A stretch of DNA of 64,000 bases from Pseudomonadota bacterium (GCA_021848325.1 JAJZUU010000006.1:1-64000), one strand, 5' to 3'; numbered from the stretch's first letter, positions 7,485 through 16,036 are shown. Notes: generated by a model not told the origin, from the sequence alone. Numbers and translations are program-made.

Positions 7485-9493
7485 TGCGTGAACAACAGGA
7501 GGAACAGCAGGGTGGCGAAACTGTACATCAGGTACAGGTGGATGCGTCCGTGGTGCAGCCTGCCGATCAGGCTGGACAGCCGCTCCGCCAACCTGGCGAC
7601 CGGCAGATAAAGCCACTGCCACAGGCGGTCTCCCACCTGCACCCGGTAGACGGGCTGCCGGTCGAACGGGTCAGGTAGATGGCGTTCCATCAGGAACACC
7701 GGCTCGAATATCTGCCGGATGGGCTGTCCGAAGCCCTCCGCGGTATCCTGCATGCGTGCTGTCTGGGCCGGGTAGCCGCAGTCCCAGGGGTCGCTGCGGC
7801 GTATCTTCCCGTGGTAGAGGCGCCTGACCACCAGGAAGGTGAGCAGCACCACCGCCACGATCACCAGCAGGAAGAACAGCGGGCTGTAGCTGGCGCGCGC
7901 CGGCGCCACCGGGGTGAGGAACAGCCAGCCCGATTGGGCGGCGGTGGCACCGATGCTGCCGCCCGCCAGCAGCGCCACCGCGCTGTCCAAGTGGCGGATG
8001 ACGAACACCGGGAACAGCCCCAGGGCCAGGCAGCCCAGGGCCAGCCAGCCCATTCCGGCGCGCTCCCACAGGCCGGCGTCCTGGGCTTGGCTCAGCCTTT
8101 CCTCCCGCGGTTGGCCGAGGAAGGTGATGCCGTAGAACTTCACCATCACATAGGCGGCGAGGGCGCTGGCCAAAACCAGGGCGCCGGCCGCCACCGGGAT
8201 CAGCATGTTGAGGTAGGGATGGGGCAACCCGGGGGTGAGCAGAAATGCCTGCAGCAGCAGCCATTCCGAGACGAAGCCGTTGAGGGGCGGCAGATTGGCG
8301 ATGGCCAGGGTGCCCACCAGGGTGAGCATGGCGACCCAGGGCATGGGATGGATCAGGCCCCCCAGGCGCCCCAGGTTGCGCTCTCCGGTGGCGTTCAGCA
8401 CCGAGCCGGTGCCCAGGAACAGCAGCCCTTTGAAAAAGGCGTGGTTCACGCTGTGGTACAGGGTGGCGGTCAGGGTGAGCGCCGCAAGTGCGGTCTCGCC
8501 GTAGCTGTGGAACAGGAGGGTCAGCCCGATGCCGGCCAGGATGATGCCGATGTTCTCGATCGAGGAATAGGCCAGCAGGCGCTTCATGTCGGTCTGCACC
8601 GCCGCGAACATGACGCCGAACAGGGCGGTCAACAGGCCCAAGCCCAACGCAAGCGCGCCCCACCACCAGATCGGGGCGTGCAGCAGGTCGAAGGTGACCC
8701 GCAGGATGCCGTATACCGCCGTCTTCAGCATGACCCCGCTCATCAGGGCGGAAACCGGCGAGGGCGCCGCCGGATGCGCCTCGGGCAGCCAGGCGTGGAA
8801 CGGCAGCACGCCCCCCTTGGCGCCGAAGCCGACCAGCGCCAGCAGGAAGGCCGCCGTGGCCCAGAACGGGGACAGATGGTTGCCGCGCATGGCGGCGAAG
8901 CTATAGTCGCCGTGGCCTCCCTGGATGACGCCGAAGCAAAGCAGGATGGCGAGCGCCCCAAGATGGGCCATGAGCAGGTAAAGGAAGCCTGCGCGCCTGA
9001 TGTCCGGGATCTTGTGGTCGGTGGTGACCAGGAAATAGGAAGAGAGCGCCATGGATTCCCAGGCCACCATGAACAGGTAGGCGTCGTCGGCCAGGAAGAT
9101 CAGCCCCATGCTGGCCAGGAAGACGTGGTATTCGAGGCACAGCAGCCCCAGGGTGGGCCCGTCCATGTGCCGCAGATAGCCGGCGGCGAACAGGGATATG
9201 CCGAACGAGACGCCCCCCAGCAGGGCGAGAAAAAACGCGGACAGGGCGTCCAGGCGCAGGTGGAAAGGCAGGCCGGGCAGCCCCAGCGGCAGCACCGCCG
9301 CTTCCGCGCCTTGCCCCGCCCCCCATATGCCGACAACCAACACCATCAGGGAAATCAGTGCGCCCGCCGGGAACACGGCGCCGCTTACTAAACGCGGCAT
9401 ACCCTGGAGGGAAAGGCCTGCCAGCCCCAGGAGCAACCAACAGACCAAGGCGCCTATGGCCAAATCGATGGGAAGAACGGCTGCCAAGCCCAT
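7481..9493 (-). CDS. hyfB: HyfB-like antiporter-type membrane subunit (NuoL/M family)
   Basis: The 670-residue first gene of the cluster is a large proton_antipo_M protein with about 14-16 membrane segments. Motifs include FMVAWESMALSSYFLV, GGVLPFHAWLPEAHPAAPSPVSALMSG, KRLLAYSSIENIG and HSVNHAFFKGLLFLGTGS. HyfB proteins resemble NuoL/HycC and hold a proton channel. With hyfF it gives the complex two antiporter-like subunits; hyfD is absent, as are the ferredoxin-like hyfA and hyfH. A good promoter lies upstream at 9530-9559, so hyfBCEFGI is probably one transcript. Confidence 0.9.
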   Translation of the reverse strand: MGLAAVLPIDLAIGALVCWLLLGLAGLSLQGMPRLVSGAVFPAGALISLMVLVVGIWGAGQGAEAAVLPLGLPGLPFHLRLDALSAFFLALLGGVSFGISLFAAGYLRHMDGPTLGLLCLEYHVFLASMGLIFLADDAYLFMVAWESMALSSYFLVTTDHKIPDIRRAGFLYLLMAHLGALAILLCFGVIQGGHGDYSFAAMRGNHLSPFWATAAFLLALVGFGAKGGVLPFHAWLPEAHPAAPSPVSALMSGVMLKTAVYGILRVTFDLLHAPIWWWGALALGLGLLTALFGVMFAAVQTDMKRLLAYSSIENIGIILAGIGLTLLFHSYGETALAALTLTATLYHSVNHAFFKGLLFLGTGSVLNATGERNLGRLGGLIHPMPWVAMLTLVGTLAIANLPPLNGFVSEWLLLQAFLLTPGLPHPYLNMLIPVAAGALVLASALAAYVMVKFYGITFLGQPREERLSQAQDAGLWERAGMGWLALGCLALGLFPVFVIRHLDSAVALLAGGSIGATAAQSGWLFLTPVAPARASYSPLFFLLVIVAVVLLTFLVVRRLYHGKIRRSDPWDCGYPAQTARMQDTAEGFGQPIRQIFEPVFLMERHLPDPFDRQPVYRVQVGDRLWQWLYLPVARLAERLSSLIGRLHHGRIHLYLMYSFATLLFLLLFTQ

Positions 9494-9529
9494 TAGTTGT
9501 TATCCAGCCCTCGGGCGGGGGAAAACGCC

Positions 9530-9559
9530 ATTATAGCGACATCGGCGGCAGGGTGTGAA
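9530..9559 (-). promoter_or_regulatory. candidate sigma-70 promoter of the hyfBCEFGI cluster
   Basis: On the minus strand, TTCACA (9559-9554) is followed after 18 bases by TATAAT (9535-9530). This is 5 of 6 and 6 of 6 matches to the consensus hexamers. The predicted transcription start lies about 30 bases before the hyfB ATG at 9493. Confidence 0.5.
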
Positions 9560-9686
9560 GGCGGGTGTGCCACTGGTCTCGTGTCCCGCCATGCCTGGAC
9601 CTGGGATATGTTTAGCTGACGGTGCCATTTATGCCTAGAATTATAAAGGCAAGGGTATGTTGCGTAAGGAAAGGAGGCGGGCAACC

Positions 9687-9929
9687 ATGGACATGCAAGG
9701 AAGGCCTTATGGAAAACTGGCGATCTCGGGCGTCATCTCGCTATCGCTTTACCTGCTCCTGTTCTTCTACGAGGACCAGGTCATGGCGAACTACACCCGC
9801 ACGGACGGATTTTATCCTGCGCTCCCGGTGGTGACGGCGCTGGCCTTCTCGTTTGCCCACGGCAGCTTTACTGCGTATTTCTGGGAAATGCTGGGTGTCA
9901 GGGGAAGACACGAAAAGGGGACAAACTAA
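9687..9929 (+). CDS. small two-helix membrane protein paired with the TauE/SafE permease
   Basis: The 80-residue product has two hydrophobic segments (about residues 11-27 and 46-61) separated by a short loop containing YEDQVMANYTRTDGFYP. No known domain is recognised. The ATG at 9687 has an excellent ribosome site (AAGGAGG at 9670-9676). The stop codon touches the start of the TauE/SafE gene, so the two are almost certainly co-translated. A role as accessory subunit of the anion permease is an inference from this pairing. Confidence 0.75.
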   Translation: MDMQGRPYGKLAISGVISLSLYLLLFFYEDQVMANYTRTDGFYPALPVVTALAFSFAHGSFTAYFWEMLGVRGRHEKGTN

Positions 9930-11003
9930 ATGGAAAATGCCGCGATTGCGTTTGTTGACCTGGAGCTTCCCAACGTCGTCTTTCTCTTGCTGGTGGGGTT
10001 CGTCGGGGGGTTGGTGAGCGGGTTCATCGGTTCCGGCGGCGCCTTCGTGCTCACCCCTGCCATGATGAGCATGGGCGTGGCGGGGGTGGTGGCGGTGGCG
10101 AGCAACATGTGCCACAAGTTTCCCAAGGCCCTGGTGGGCGCGTTCAAGCGCTACAAGTACGGGCAGGTGGACGTCAAGCTCGGGTTGGTGATGGCCGTCT
10201 CGGCCTCGGTGGGGGTATGGGTGGGGGCGGATATCCAGCACGCCGTCAAGGCGAATTTCGGGGAGGCCGGGTCCAGCCTGTATGTGAGCGTGGCCTTCGC
10301 GCTGGTGCTGGCGATCGTGGGCGGAGTGGTGTTGCGCGATGCGCTGAGACTGCACCGCACGGGCAGGGCGCACGAGGATGAAGAAACGTCACGCCTGGCC
10401 AAGTGGGTTCAATCGGTCGAGATACCGGGTACCATGCTCCGCTTCAAGACCGCCGATATCCGGGTCTCGGCCCTGTTTACCCTGCCGGTGGGCTTCGCCA
10501 CCGGCATGCTGGCTGCCACCATCGCGGTCGGCGGATTCATCGGGGTGCCGGGGATGATCTACGTGCTGGGCGTCCCCAGCCTGGTCGGCACGGCCACCGA
10601 GTTGGTCATCGCCTTTGTCATGGGGCTGGGCGGCACGGTCACATACGCCCTGCACGGCCTGGTGGACATCCGGCTGGCCATGATCATCCTGGCGGGCTCC
10701 CTGTTCGGCATCCAACTCGGGGCCATCGGCACCACTTACGTCAAACCCTATATGGTCAAGGTGGTGATGGCGTCGATCATGCTGATCGTGGCGGTGAGCC
10801 GGGGCCTGATTATCCCGGTCTATCTCACCCAACTCGGGTGGTTGGGGCTGAGCGCCAAAATGCTGGAATTCTTGCGGGACACCAGCTTCATGTTCATGAT
10901 CGCCGCCCTGCTGACGGGGGCGATCATCATCGTCGGCGCCATGATACGCGGCCACCGGGACCATAAGCTGAGTCTGGCCAAAGAGAAGGCGGCGATGCGC
11001 TAG
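9930..11003 (+). CDS. TauE/SafE family anion (sulfite-type) permease
   Basis: The 357-residue integral membrane protein shows the two halves typical of TauE/SafE transporters, each starting with a glycine-rich segment: GFVGGLVSGFIGSGGAFVL near residue 20 and TLPVGFATGMLAATIAVGGF near residue 180. Eight to nine membrane helices can be counted, with a longer charged loop in the middle. Family members export sulfite, sulfoacetate or related organic anions. In a possible sulfur oxidiser sulfite export is plausible, but the substrate is not shown by the sequence. It follows a small membrane protein gene without a gap. Confidence 0.88.
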   Translation: MENAAIAFVDLELPNVVFLLLVGFVGGLVSGFIGSGGAFVLTPAMMSMGVAGVVAVASNMCHKFPKALVGAFKRYKYGQVDVKLGLVMAVSASVGVWVGADIQHAVKANFGEAGSSLYVSVAFALVLAIVGGVVLRDALRLHRTGRAHEDEETSRLAKWVQSVEIPGTMLRFKTADIRVSALFTLPVGFATGMLAATIAVGGFIGVPGMIYVLGVPSLVGTATELVIAFVMGLGGTVTYALHGLVDIRLAMIILAGSLFGIQLGAIGTTYVKPYMVKVVMASIMLIVAVSRGLIIPVYLTQLGWLGLSAKMLEFLRDTSFMFMIAALLTGAIIIVGAMIRGHRDHKLSLAKEKAAMR

Positions 11004-11045
11004 CGCCTGCCCCGCGGGATGGCCAGGCCCCCGTATCTATTTTAG

Positions 11046-11293
11046 GAGCCTGCCGGACTTAGGACCTGTTAAGCATTAAGTGTAACACTTAATGCTTAAC
11101 AGGTCCTTAAAGGAAATCGGCTGCAAATCCGCCTGACCGGTCCATATTTCGCCGCTTTTTTGGCCAATAGAACGACTATATGACCTGCAAAATCGACAAA
11201 ATCTGTCCTCGGCCAGCCGAATTTTGCGAGCAGCCGCTACGCGGCTTGCCTGCCTGACCCGCTTCGCTTCGATTCTTCAAGCCCGACAGGCTC
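11046..11293 (+). repeat. MITE-like element, copy 1 (with nested palindrome and extra 39-40 bp)
   Basis: This copy matches the 160-bp element at 13509-13668 in the same orientation, with scattered changes. It has the same terminal repeats (GAGCCTGccGGACTT at the left; reverse complement GAGCCTGTCGGgCTT at the right) and is flanked by TTAG (11042-11045) and CTAG (11294-11297). It differs by carrying the 45-bp palindrome plus a duplicated TTA at 11059-11109, and an extra stretch near 11227-11265 with a small hairpin (AGCCGC-tac-GCGGCT). Its right end lies only 35 bases before the start of the DedA-PAP2-LssY gene. Confidence 0.8.
11062..11106. repeat. 45-bp palindromic element flanked by TTA duplication
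   Basis: The sequence starts GGACCTGTTAAGCATTAAG and is a perfect inverted repeat of two 22-base arms around a single A. It interrupts the MITE copy: the uninterrupted copy reads GGACTTAAAGG, here it reads GGACTTA-palindrome-TTAAAGG. This gives a 3-bp TTA duplication, as expected for a transposition event. The orientation, judged from the central base, is opposite to the copy at 62328-62372. Confidence 0.85.
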
Positions 11294-11328
11294 CTAGCCC
11301 CAGAGGGCTCCACGAAAGGGACCGATGC

Positions 11329-13383
11329 ATGGTGGAACTCATCCACCAATTGATCGCCTGGATCGGCAGCCACCCGCATGCGGCCGGCGTGATCGTAGCC
11401 CTGGTGGCGTGCGCAGAGTCGTTGGCGTTTGTCGGGCTGATCGTTCCTGGGGTGGCAATGATGCTCGGTGCCGGGGCGCTGGTGGGGGCCGGCGTTATGG
11501 CATTCTGGAGTACCCTCGCCTGGGCCGTGGCCGGTGCGGTGATCGGTGATGGCGTCAGCTACTGGCTCGGCCGCCATTACCGGAACGGGCTGCGCCGCCT
11601 GCGGCCGTTGCAGGCTCACCCGGAACTGCTGGCGCGCGGCGAGGCGTTCTTCCACCGCCACGGCGGCAAGAGTATCCTGTTGGCCCGTTTCGTCGGCCCC
11701 GTGCGACCGGTGGTCCCCGTCATCGCCGGGATGCTGGGCATGGCGCCCACTCGGTTCTATGTCTACAACCTGCTCTCGGCGCTGGTATGGGCACCGGCCC
11801 ACCTGCTTCCCGGAATGGCCTTTGGCGCCTCGCTGGCGCTTGCCGGTCGGGTCGCCGCGCGGCTGGCGTTTCTGTTGAGCATGCTGTCGGTCTCTGGATG
11901 GATGCTGGTCTGGTTGGTTCGTGCAAGTTACCGCCGGCTGCAGCCGCATGCTGCCCAATGGGCGAGGGGAGCCATGCTCTGGGGGCGAACCCATGGCCGC
12001 CTGGCGTGGCTGGTCGCGGACCTGGTCGATCCGGCGCGGCCGGTATCGCGGGCATTGTTTGTCTGGCTGGTGCTGTTGATTGCCGGGAGCTGGCTGTTTT
12101 TCGGCGTTCTGGAGGATGTGCTGAGCGTTGACCCGCTGGTGCAGGCGGGCCAGTCGTTTTATCACCTGTTGCAGCAGTTGCGCACGCCCCCGGGTGATCG
12201 GATCATGGTCGTCCTGACCGAACTGGGCGATGCGGCCGTCGCGATTCCGCTCGTAGCCGCGGCCCTCGCCTGGCTGTTATGGCGGCGCGCCTGGCGAGAC
12301 GCGCTATATTGGTTGGCCGCCGTCGGCTTCGGGGCGCTGGCGGTGGCGGCCGTCAAGCTGGCATTGCAGGTGCCGCGACCGGTCGAACTCTATTCCGGAC
12401 TGGTCGCGTACAGCTTTCCGAGCGGTCATGCGGCCATGAGCACGGTCATCTACGGCTTTCTGGCCGTGCTCAGTGCACCTTCATTCGGCTTGCGCGCGCG
12501 CTGGATCCCGTATGCGGCGGCCACACTGCTGGTCGGCGGAATCGCGTTTTCCCGGCTCTACCTGGGCGCGCACTGGCTGGCCGATGTGGCCGCCGGGGTG
12601 GGACTGGGCACCGCCTGGGTCGCCGTGCTGGCGATCGCGCGGGAACGCCACCGTCGAGCACCTGCGCAGCCGGAGGCCCGCGGACTGGCTACGGTTGCCG
12701 TGCTGGTGTTCCTTGGCGCCGGCATCTGGCATGTTCACATCCGGCTACAGCCGGACCTTGAGCGCTACGCGGTGCGCCATCCCGTTCTGGAGATGAGCGC
12801 GCAGCAATGGTGGGAGAGGGGCTGGCGGAAGTTGCCCGCCTACCGGCTGGACCTGGAGGGCGAACAGAAGCAACCGCTGAATGTTCAATGGGCGGGCGAG
12901 TTGCCACCCTTGCGGAAGTATCTCCTGTCCGAAGGCTGGCGTGAAGCGCCTGCGCTCACCCCGCGCACCGCACTGCGTTGGCTGCTCCCCAACCCGTCGC
13001 TCGATCAACTGCCGCTGTTGCCGCAACTCCACGACGGCCAATACGAGTCGTTACTCCTGGTCCGCACCGGGGAGCCGGCGACGCATCCCGGCAATCAGAT
13101 CGTCCTGCGTCTTTGGCCGACCAACGTGAAGCTGCAGCCCGGCAATGCACCCGTCTGGGTTGGCACCATCGATCGGCAACGCATCCGGCATCTGCCGCTC
13201 GTCAGCTTTCCTCGGTCCGCCGGTGGCTACGACGAGGCAGTCTTGGCCTTACGGTCGATGTTGAAGGGTGCGAGGGGGAGGGTGGTGCAACGTCTGGCTC
13301 GGGTAGGTGATGAAGATATGCAATGGGGAAGCAACGTCCTGTTGGCGACCAGCGAGCGGAACGGGGCGAGTCCGGCAAAGTGA
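11329..13383 (+). CDS. DedA - PAP2 phosphatase - LssY C-terminal domain fusion membrane protein
   Basis: The 684-residue protein has three parts. Residues 1-200 are a DedA/SNARE-associated domain, with ESLAFVGLIVPGVAMM and FHRHGGKSILLARFVGPVRPVVPVIAG. Residues about 240-445 are a PAP2 phosphatase with all three signature motifs: KLALQVPRP, YSFPSGHAAMS and SRLYLGAHWLADVAAG. The C-terminal 220 residues match the LssY_C family. It probably handles lipid phosphates at the membrane, such as undecaprenyl pyrophosphate recycling. The ATG at 11329 is preferred because upstream codons fall in the MITE. The gene lies alone between two direct MITE copies. Confidence 0.88.
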   Translation: MVELIHQLIAWIGSHPHAAGVIVALVACAESLAFVGLIVPGVAMMLGAGALVGAGVMAFWSTLAWAVAGAVIGDGVSYWLGRHYRNGLRRLRPLQAHPELLARGEAFFHRHGGKSILLARFVGPVRPVVPVIAGMLGMAPTRFYVYNLLSALVWAPAHLLPGMAFGASLALAGRVAARLAFLLSMLSVSGWMLVWLVRASYRRLQPHAAQWARGAMLWGRTHGRLAWLVADLVDPARPVSRALFVWLVLLIAGSWLFFGVLEDVLSVDPLVQAGQSFYHLLQQLRTPPGDRIMVVLTELGDAAVAIPLVAAALAWLLWRRAWRDALYWLAAVGFGALAVAAVKLALQVPRPVELYSGLVAYSFPSGHAAMSTVIYGFLAVLSAPSFGLRARWIPYAAATLLVGGIAFSRLYLGAHWLADVAAGVGLGTAWVAVLAIARERHRRAPAQPEARGLATVAVLVFLGAGIWHVHIRLQPDLERYAVRHPVLEMSAQQWWERGWRKLPAYRLDLEGEQKQPLNVQWAGELPPLRKYLLSEGWREAPALTPRTALRWLLPNPSLDQLPLLPQLHDGQYESLLLVRTGEPATHPGNQIVLRLWPTNVKLQPGNAPVWVGTIDRQRIRHLPLVSFPRSAGGYDEAVLALRSMLKGARGRVVQRLARVGDEDMQWGSNVLLATSERNGASPAK

Positions 13384-13508
13384 TTGCGCGAGAAAAAGCT
13401 GCTTCGTTTGGCGACACCGCCGGCGCGATGATGCCCGGCTAGCTCGACCGAAAGCCGCGCGGGCGGCGCGCCAGCCGCGTTCCCTTGCGAGAAGGACCGG
13501 ACTCCTAG

Positions 13509-13668
13509 GAGCCTGTCGGACTTAAAGGAAATCGGCTGCAAATCCACCTGACCGGTCCATATTTCGCCGCTTTTTTGGTCAATAGAACGACTATTGACCT
13601 GCAAAATCGACAAAATCTGTCCTCGGCCAGCCGAATTTTCGCTTCGATTCTTCAAGTCCGACAGGCTC
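13509..13668 (+). repeat. MITE-like element, copy 2 (160 bp, 15-bp terminal repeats, CTAG duplication)
   Basis: The element begins GAGCCTGTCGGACTT and ends with its exact reverse complement. It is bounded on both sides by CTAG (13505-13508 and 13669-13672), which looks like a 4-bp target duplication of the YTAR type used by IS5-group elements. It has no coding capacity. The right-hand CTAG supplies the TAG stop codon of the SulP gene on the minus strand. Copy 1 lies 2.2 kb upstream in the same orientation. Confidence 0.85.
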
Positions 13669-15474
13669 CTAGCGCGTCTCGCCGTTGGGCAGGCTGGCGT
13701 TGCATTCTCTGAAGATCCGCGCCTCGCAGGTGCGGCAGATTTCCGTGTCCAGCCTGGGGTAGATATTCTCGATCGGACGCGTCTTGGCGGGAAAGATGTT
13801 TTCGTCGCCGATATCCAGGATAAGCCTGTCTTTGCGCAACAGACCGTACACCCCATCCTTCATGCGGTAGAAGTACAGCCCGCCGCCGATCTTCTTGCGC
13901 CGCTTGGCTTCCTGGGCCAGCATCTCGGCGCCGGCAATGTCCACGAAGTTGATGCCGCTGGCCAGGATCACCACGTGTTTGGCCTGGGGGTTGACCTCGT
14001 CGATTTCCTGCAGGGACAACTGCACGTGGTTGACGGCGCCGAAGAAGATGGAGCCGTTGATGCGCACTATTCTTACCTGCGGGCATTCCGGCCGGTTCTC
14101 GGCCGGGATGTAATGGTAGCTGTCGGGTTCGGGATCCGGCACCATGGCGCTGATGGCCGGGCGGGAGGTGCGGTACAGGTACAACACCAGGGACAGGATG
14201 ATGCCGAAGAAGATGCCCTTTTCCAGGTCCACCAGGGTGCCTATCAGGGTCACTAGGAGCACCACCGTTTCGGCGCGGCTGGTCCTGAAGATGGAGCCGA
14301 TGTGGTGGAAGTCGATCAGGCCGTAGGCCACCAGGAACAGGATGCCGGCCATGGCCGCGGTGGGCAGATAGGCGGCGAGGGGCGCCACCAGCAGCAGGAT
14401 CAGCACCAGGAAGACGGACGCGAACACCGCGGCCAGCGGGGTGCGCGCGCCGGAGGTGTAGTTCACGCCGCTGCGGTTGAACGAGCCGCTGGAGGCGTAG
14501 CCGGAGAAAAAGCTGCCCAGGATGTTGGACATCCCTTGGCCGATGAACTCCTGGTTGCCGTCAATGCGCTGCTCGGAGCGCACGGCGATGGCCCGCGAGA
14601 TGGACACCGCCTCGGTCAGTGCCAACAGGGTCACCACCAGGGCGGGGAACACGGTGTGCTTGATGGAGGCCAGCGAGAAGTCGGGATGGGAAAGCGGCGG
14701 CAGCCCGGACGGCAGCGCCCCTACCGCGCCGATATGGCTGGTGTCGATGCCCACCGCCGCGTTGACGATAACGGCGACGATACTGCCGATGATCATGGCG
14801 GCGATCATGTAGGGGAACTTCGGTAAGAAACGCTTGACGAAAATACCCGAGATCAGGGTGATTACCCCTACCGTGGTGACATAGGGATTGATGTCGCCGA
14901 ACTGGGCGAACACCTGATGGATCACCTCATGGAAAGGGGTGCCGCGGGGAATGCTGATGCCGAAGAAGTGCTTGATCTGGCTCGATGCGATCAGCACCGC
15001 GGCACCGGCGGTGAAGCCGATCACCACGGTATGGGATATGAAATTCACCAGCGCGCCCATGCGCGCCAGCCCCAGGATCAGCTCGAAAACCCCGGTGAGG
15101 AAGGTGAGGGTGAGCACCATGCTGATGAACTGCGGGGAACCCGGCTCCGCGAACGGACTCACCGAGGCGAATACCGCGATGGAGATGGCGGTGGTCGGCC
15201 CGGACACCAAGTGCCAGCTGGAGCCGAATAGAGCGGCGATGACGGCGGGCACCATGGCCGCGTACAGACCATACTCGGGTGGCATGCCGGCGATGGTGGC
15301 GAAGGCGACTGCTTGGGGCAACACGATCATGGCGCCGGTTAAGCCCGCCATCAGGTCGGCGCGGCCGCTTTCCCTGGTGACCATGGGCGCCCAGCGCAGG
15401 AACGGAAATACCTTATAAAGCCAGACGTTACAAGCGAGGATGTCTTTCAATGCGGCGTTCCGATCTGTTCTCAA
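13669..15474 (-). CDS. SulP family anion transporter with STAS domain
   Basis: The 601-residue protein is a SulP/SLC26 transporter. It starts with the amphipathic helix and the signature region DLMAGLTGAMIVLPQAVAFATIAGMPPEYGLY, has 12-14 membrane segments, and SGASSGSFNRSGVNY-like sequence in the middle. A cytoplasmic STAS domain occupies about residues 440-560. A short tail with CRTCEARIFREC (two CxxC-like cysteine pairs) follows and is less usual. Members import sulfate, bicarbonate or other anions; substrate unknown. The frame starts with TTG at 15474 and has no strong ribosome site. The TAG stop lies in the target duplication of MITE copy 2. Confidence 0.88.
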   Translation of the reverse strand: MRTDRNAALKDILACNVWLYKVFPFLRWAPMVTRESGRADLMAGLTGAMIVLPQAVAFATIAGMPPEYGLYAAMVPAVIAALFGSSWHLVSGPTTAISIAVFASVSPFAEPGSPQFISMVLTLTFLTGVFELILGLARMGALVNFISHTVVIGFTAGAAVLIASSQIKHFFGISIPRGTPFHEVIHQVFAQFGDINPYVTTVGVITLISGIFVKRFLPKFPYMIAAMIIGSIVAVIVNAAVGIDTSHIGAVGALPSGLPPLSHPDFSLASIKHTVFPALVVTLLALTEAVSISRAIAVRSEQRIDGNQEFIGQGMSNILGSFFSGYASSGSFNRSGVNYTSGARTPLAAVFASVFLVLILLLVAPLAAYLPTAAMAGILFLVAYGLIDFHHIGSIFRTSRAETVVLLVTLIGTLVDLEKGIFFGIILSLVLYLYRTSRPAISAMVPDPEPDSYHYIPAENRPECPQVRIVRINGSIFFGAVNHVQLSLQEIDEVNPQAKHVVILASGINFVDIAGAEMLAQEAKRRKKIGGGLYFYRMKDGVYGLLRKDRLILDIGDENIFPAKTRPIENIYPRLDTEICRTCEARIFRECNASLPNGETR

Positions 15475-15595
15475 TGGTATTTTGAAGGCGCGAATAGTCT
15501 AAACTTGCGGATTATCCGATAATTCCGGCCCGCCTGTAAACCGCGGCCAGAGTTGCGTGGCCTGGCGGCGGTGACGGGGAAGCCGGGCGCCGGGG

Positions 15596-16036
15596 CTAGC
15601 GTGTCCCCGCCGTTGCTTGGCGTTTCAGGCAGTCCAGGTAAAGCGCGCCGTCGAAGGCGGTGTGATGGCGCTGTGCCTGCCAGATCACCTCGGCCAGGCA
15701 GTCCATGACCCGGTGCTGCGCGTCGTGGGCCTGGGCGCCCTGGGCCGTGATGCGCTGATAATGCGCCTTGATGCCCCGGGGCTGGTCGATGGAAAGCTGC
15801 TCCTCGATGGCAAGGTGCATGCTCAGGTGCAGGAACGGGTTGGTTTCCCCCCCTTCGGGCGGATAGTCGCGGTCTGCGTACGCTTCCGGGTCGGCCAGCA
15901 TCGGGTGATATTCGGGGTGCTGCAGCAGGACCGTCAGCGCCGTGCCTTCCAGCCCGATGAGCGGCGTTCGTTCCAGGTACTTGCGCCAGGTCTCGAAGAA
16001 GAAGCGGCGCGCCTGGTCGCGGCTGGGGCTAAACAT
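15596..16036 (-). CDS. DUF1841 family protein
   Basis: The 146-residue protein starts MFSPSRDQARRFFFETWRKY and contains NPFLHLSMHLAIEEQLSIDQPRGI, the conserved core of DUF1841, found in beta- and gammaproteobacteria. The HLxxHLAxEEQ pattern could be a metal site, but no activity is known. The ATG at 16036 overlaps the end of the FIST gene by 8 bases, and the two form a short operon with nth upstream. Function unknown. Confidence 0.85.
   Translation of the reverse strand: MFSPSRDQARRFFFETWRKYLERTPLIGLEGTALTVLLQHPEYHPMLADPEAYADRDYPPEGGETNPFLHLSMHLAIEEQLSIDQPRGIKAHYQRITAQGAQAHDAQHRVMDCLAEVIWQAQRHHTAFDGALYLDCLKRQATAGTR

Noticed and set aside
7679-9391. Long open frames on the strand opposite the hyf, rsx, pdh and RND genes
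   Set aside because: They mirror the codon structure of GC-rich genes, lack ribosome sites and show low-complexity compositions (rich in G, Q, R, H or A).
2275-9493. The hyf cluster as an active hydrogenase-4 or formate hydrogenlyase
   Set aside because: The nickel-binding cysteines of HyfG are absent at both ends, and no formate dehydrogenase or hyp maturation gene is in the window.
11062-11106. The 45-bp palindrome as an ordinary Rho-independent terminator
   Set aside because: It has no following T-run on either strand, and at 11062 it lies inside a MITE with a target duplication. It may still hinder transcription where it lies between convergent genes (62328).
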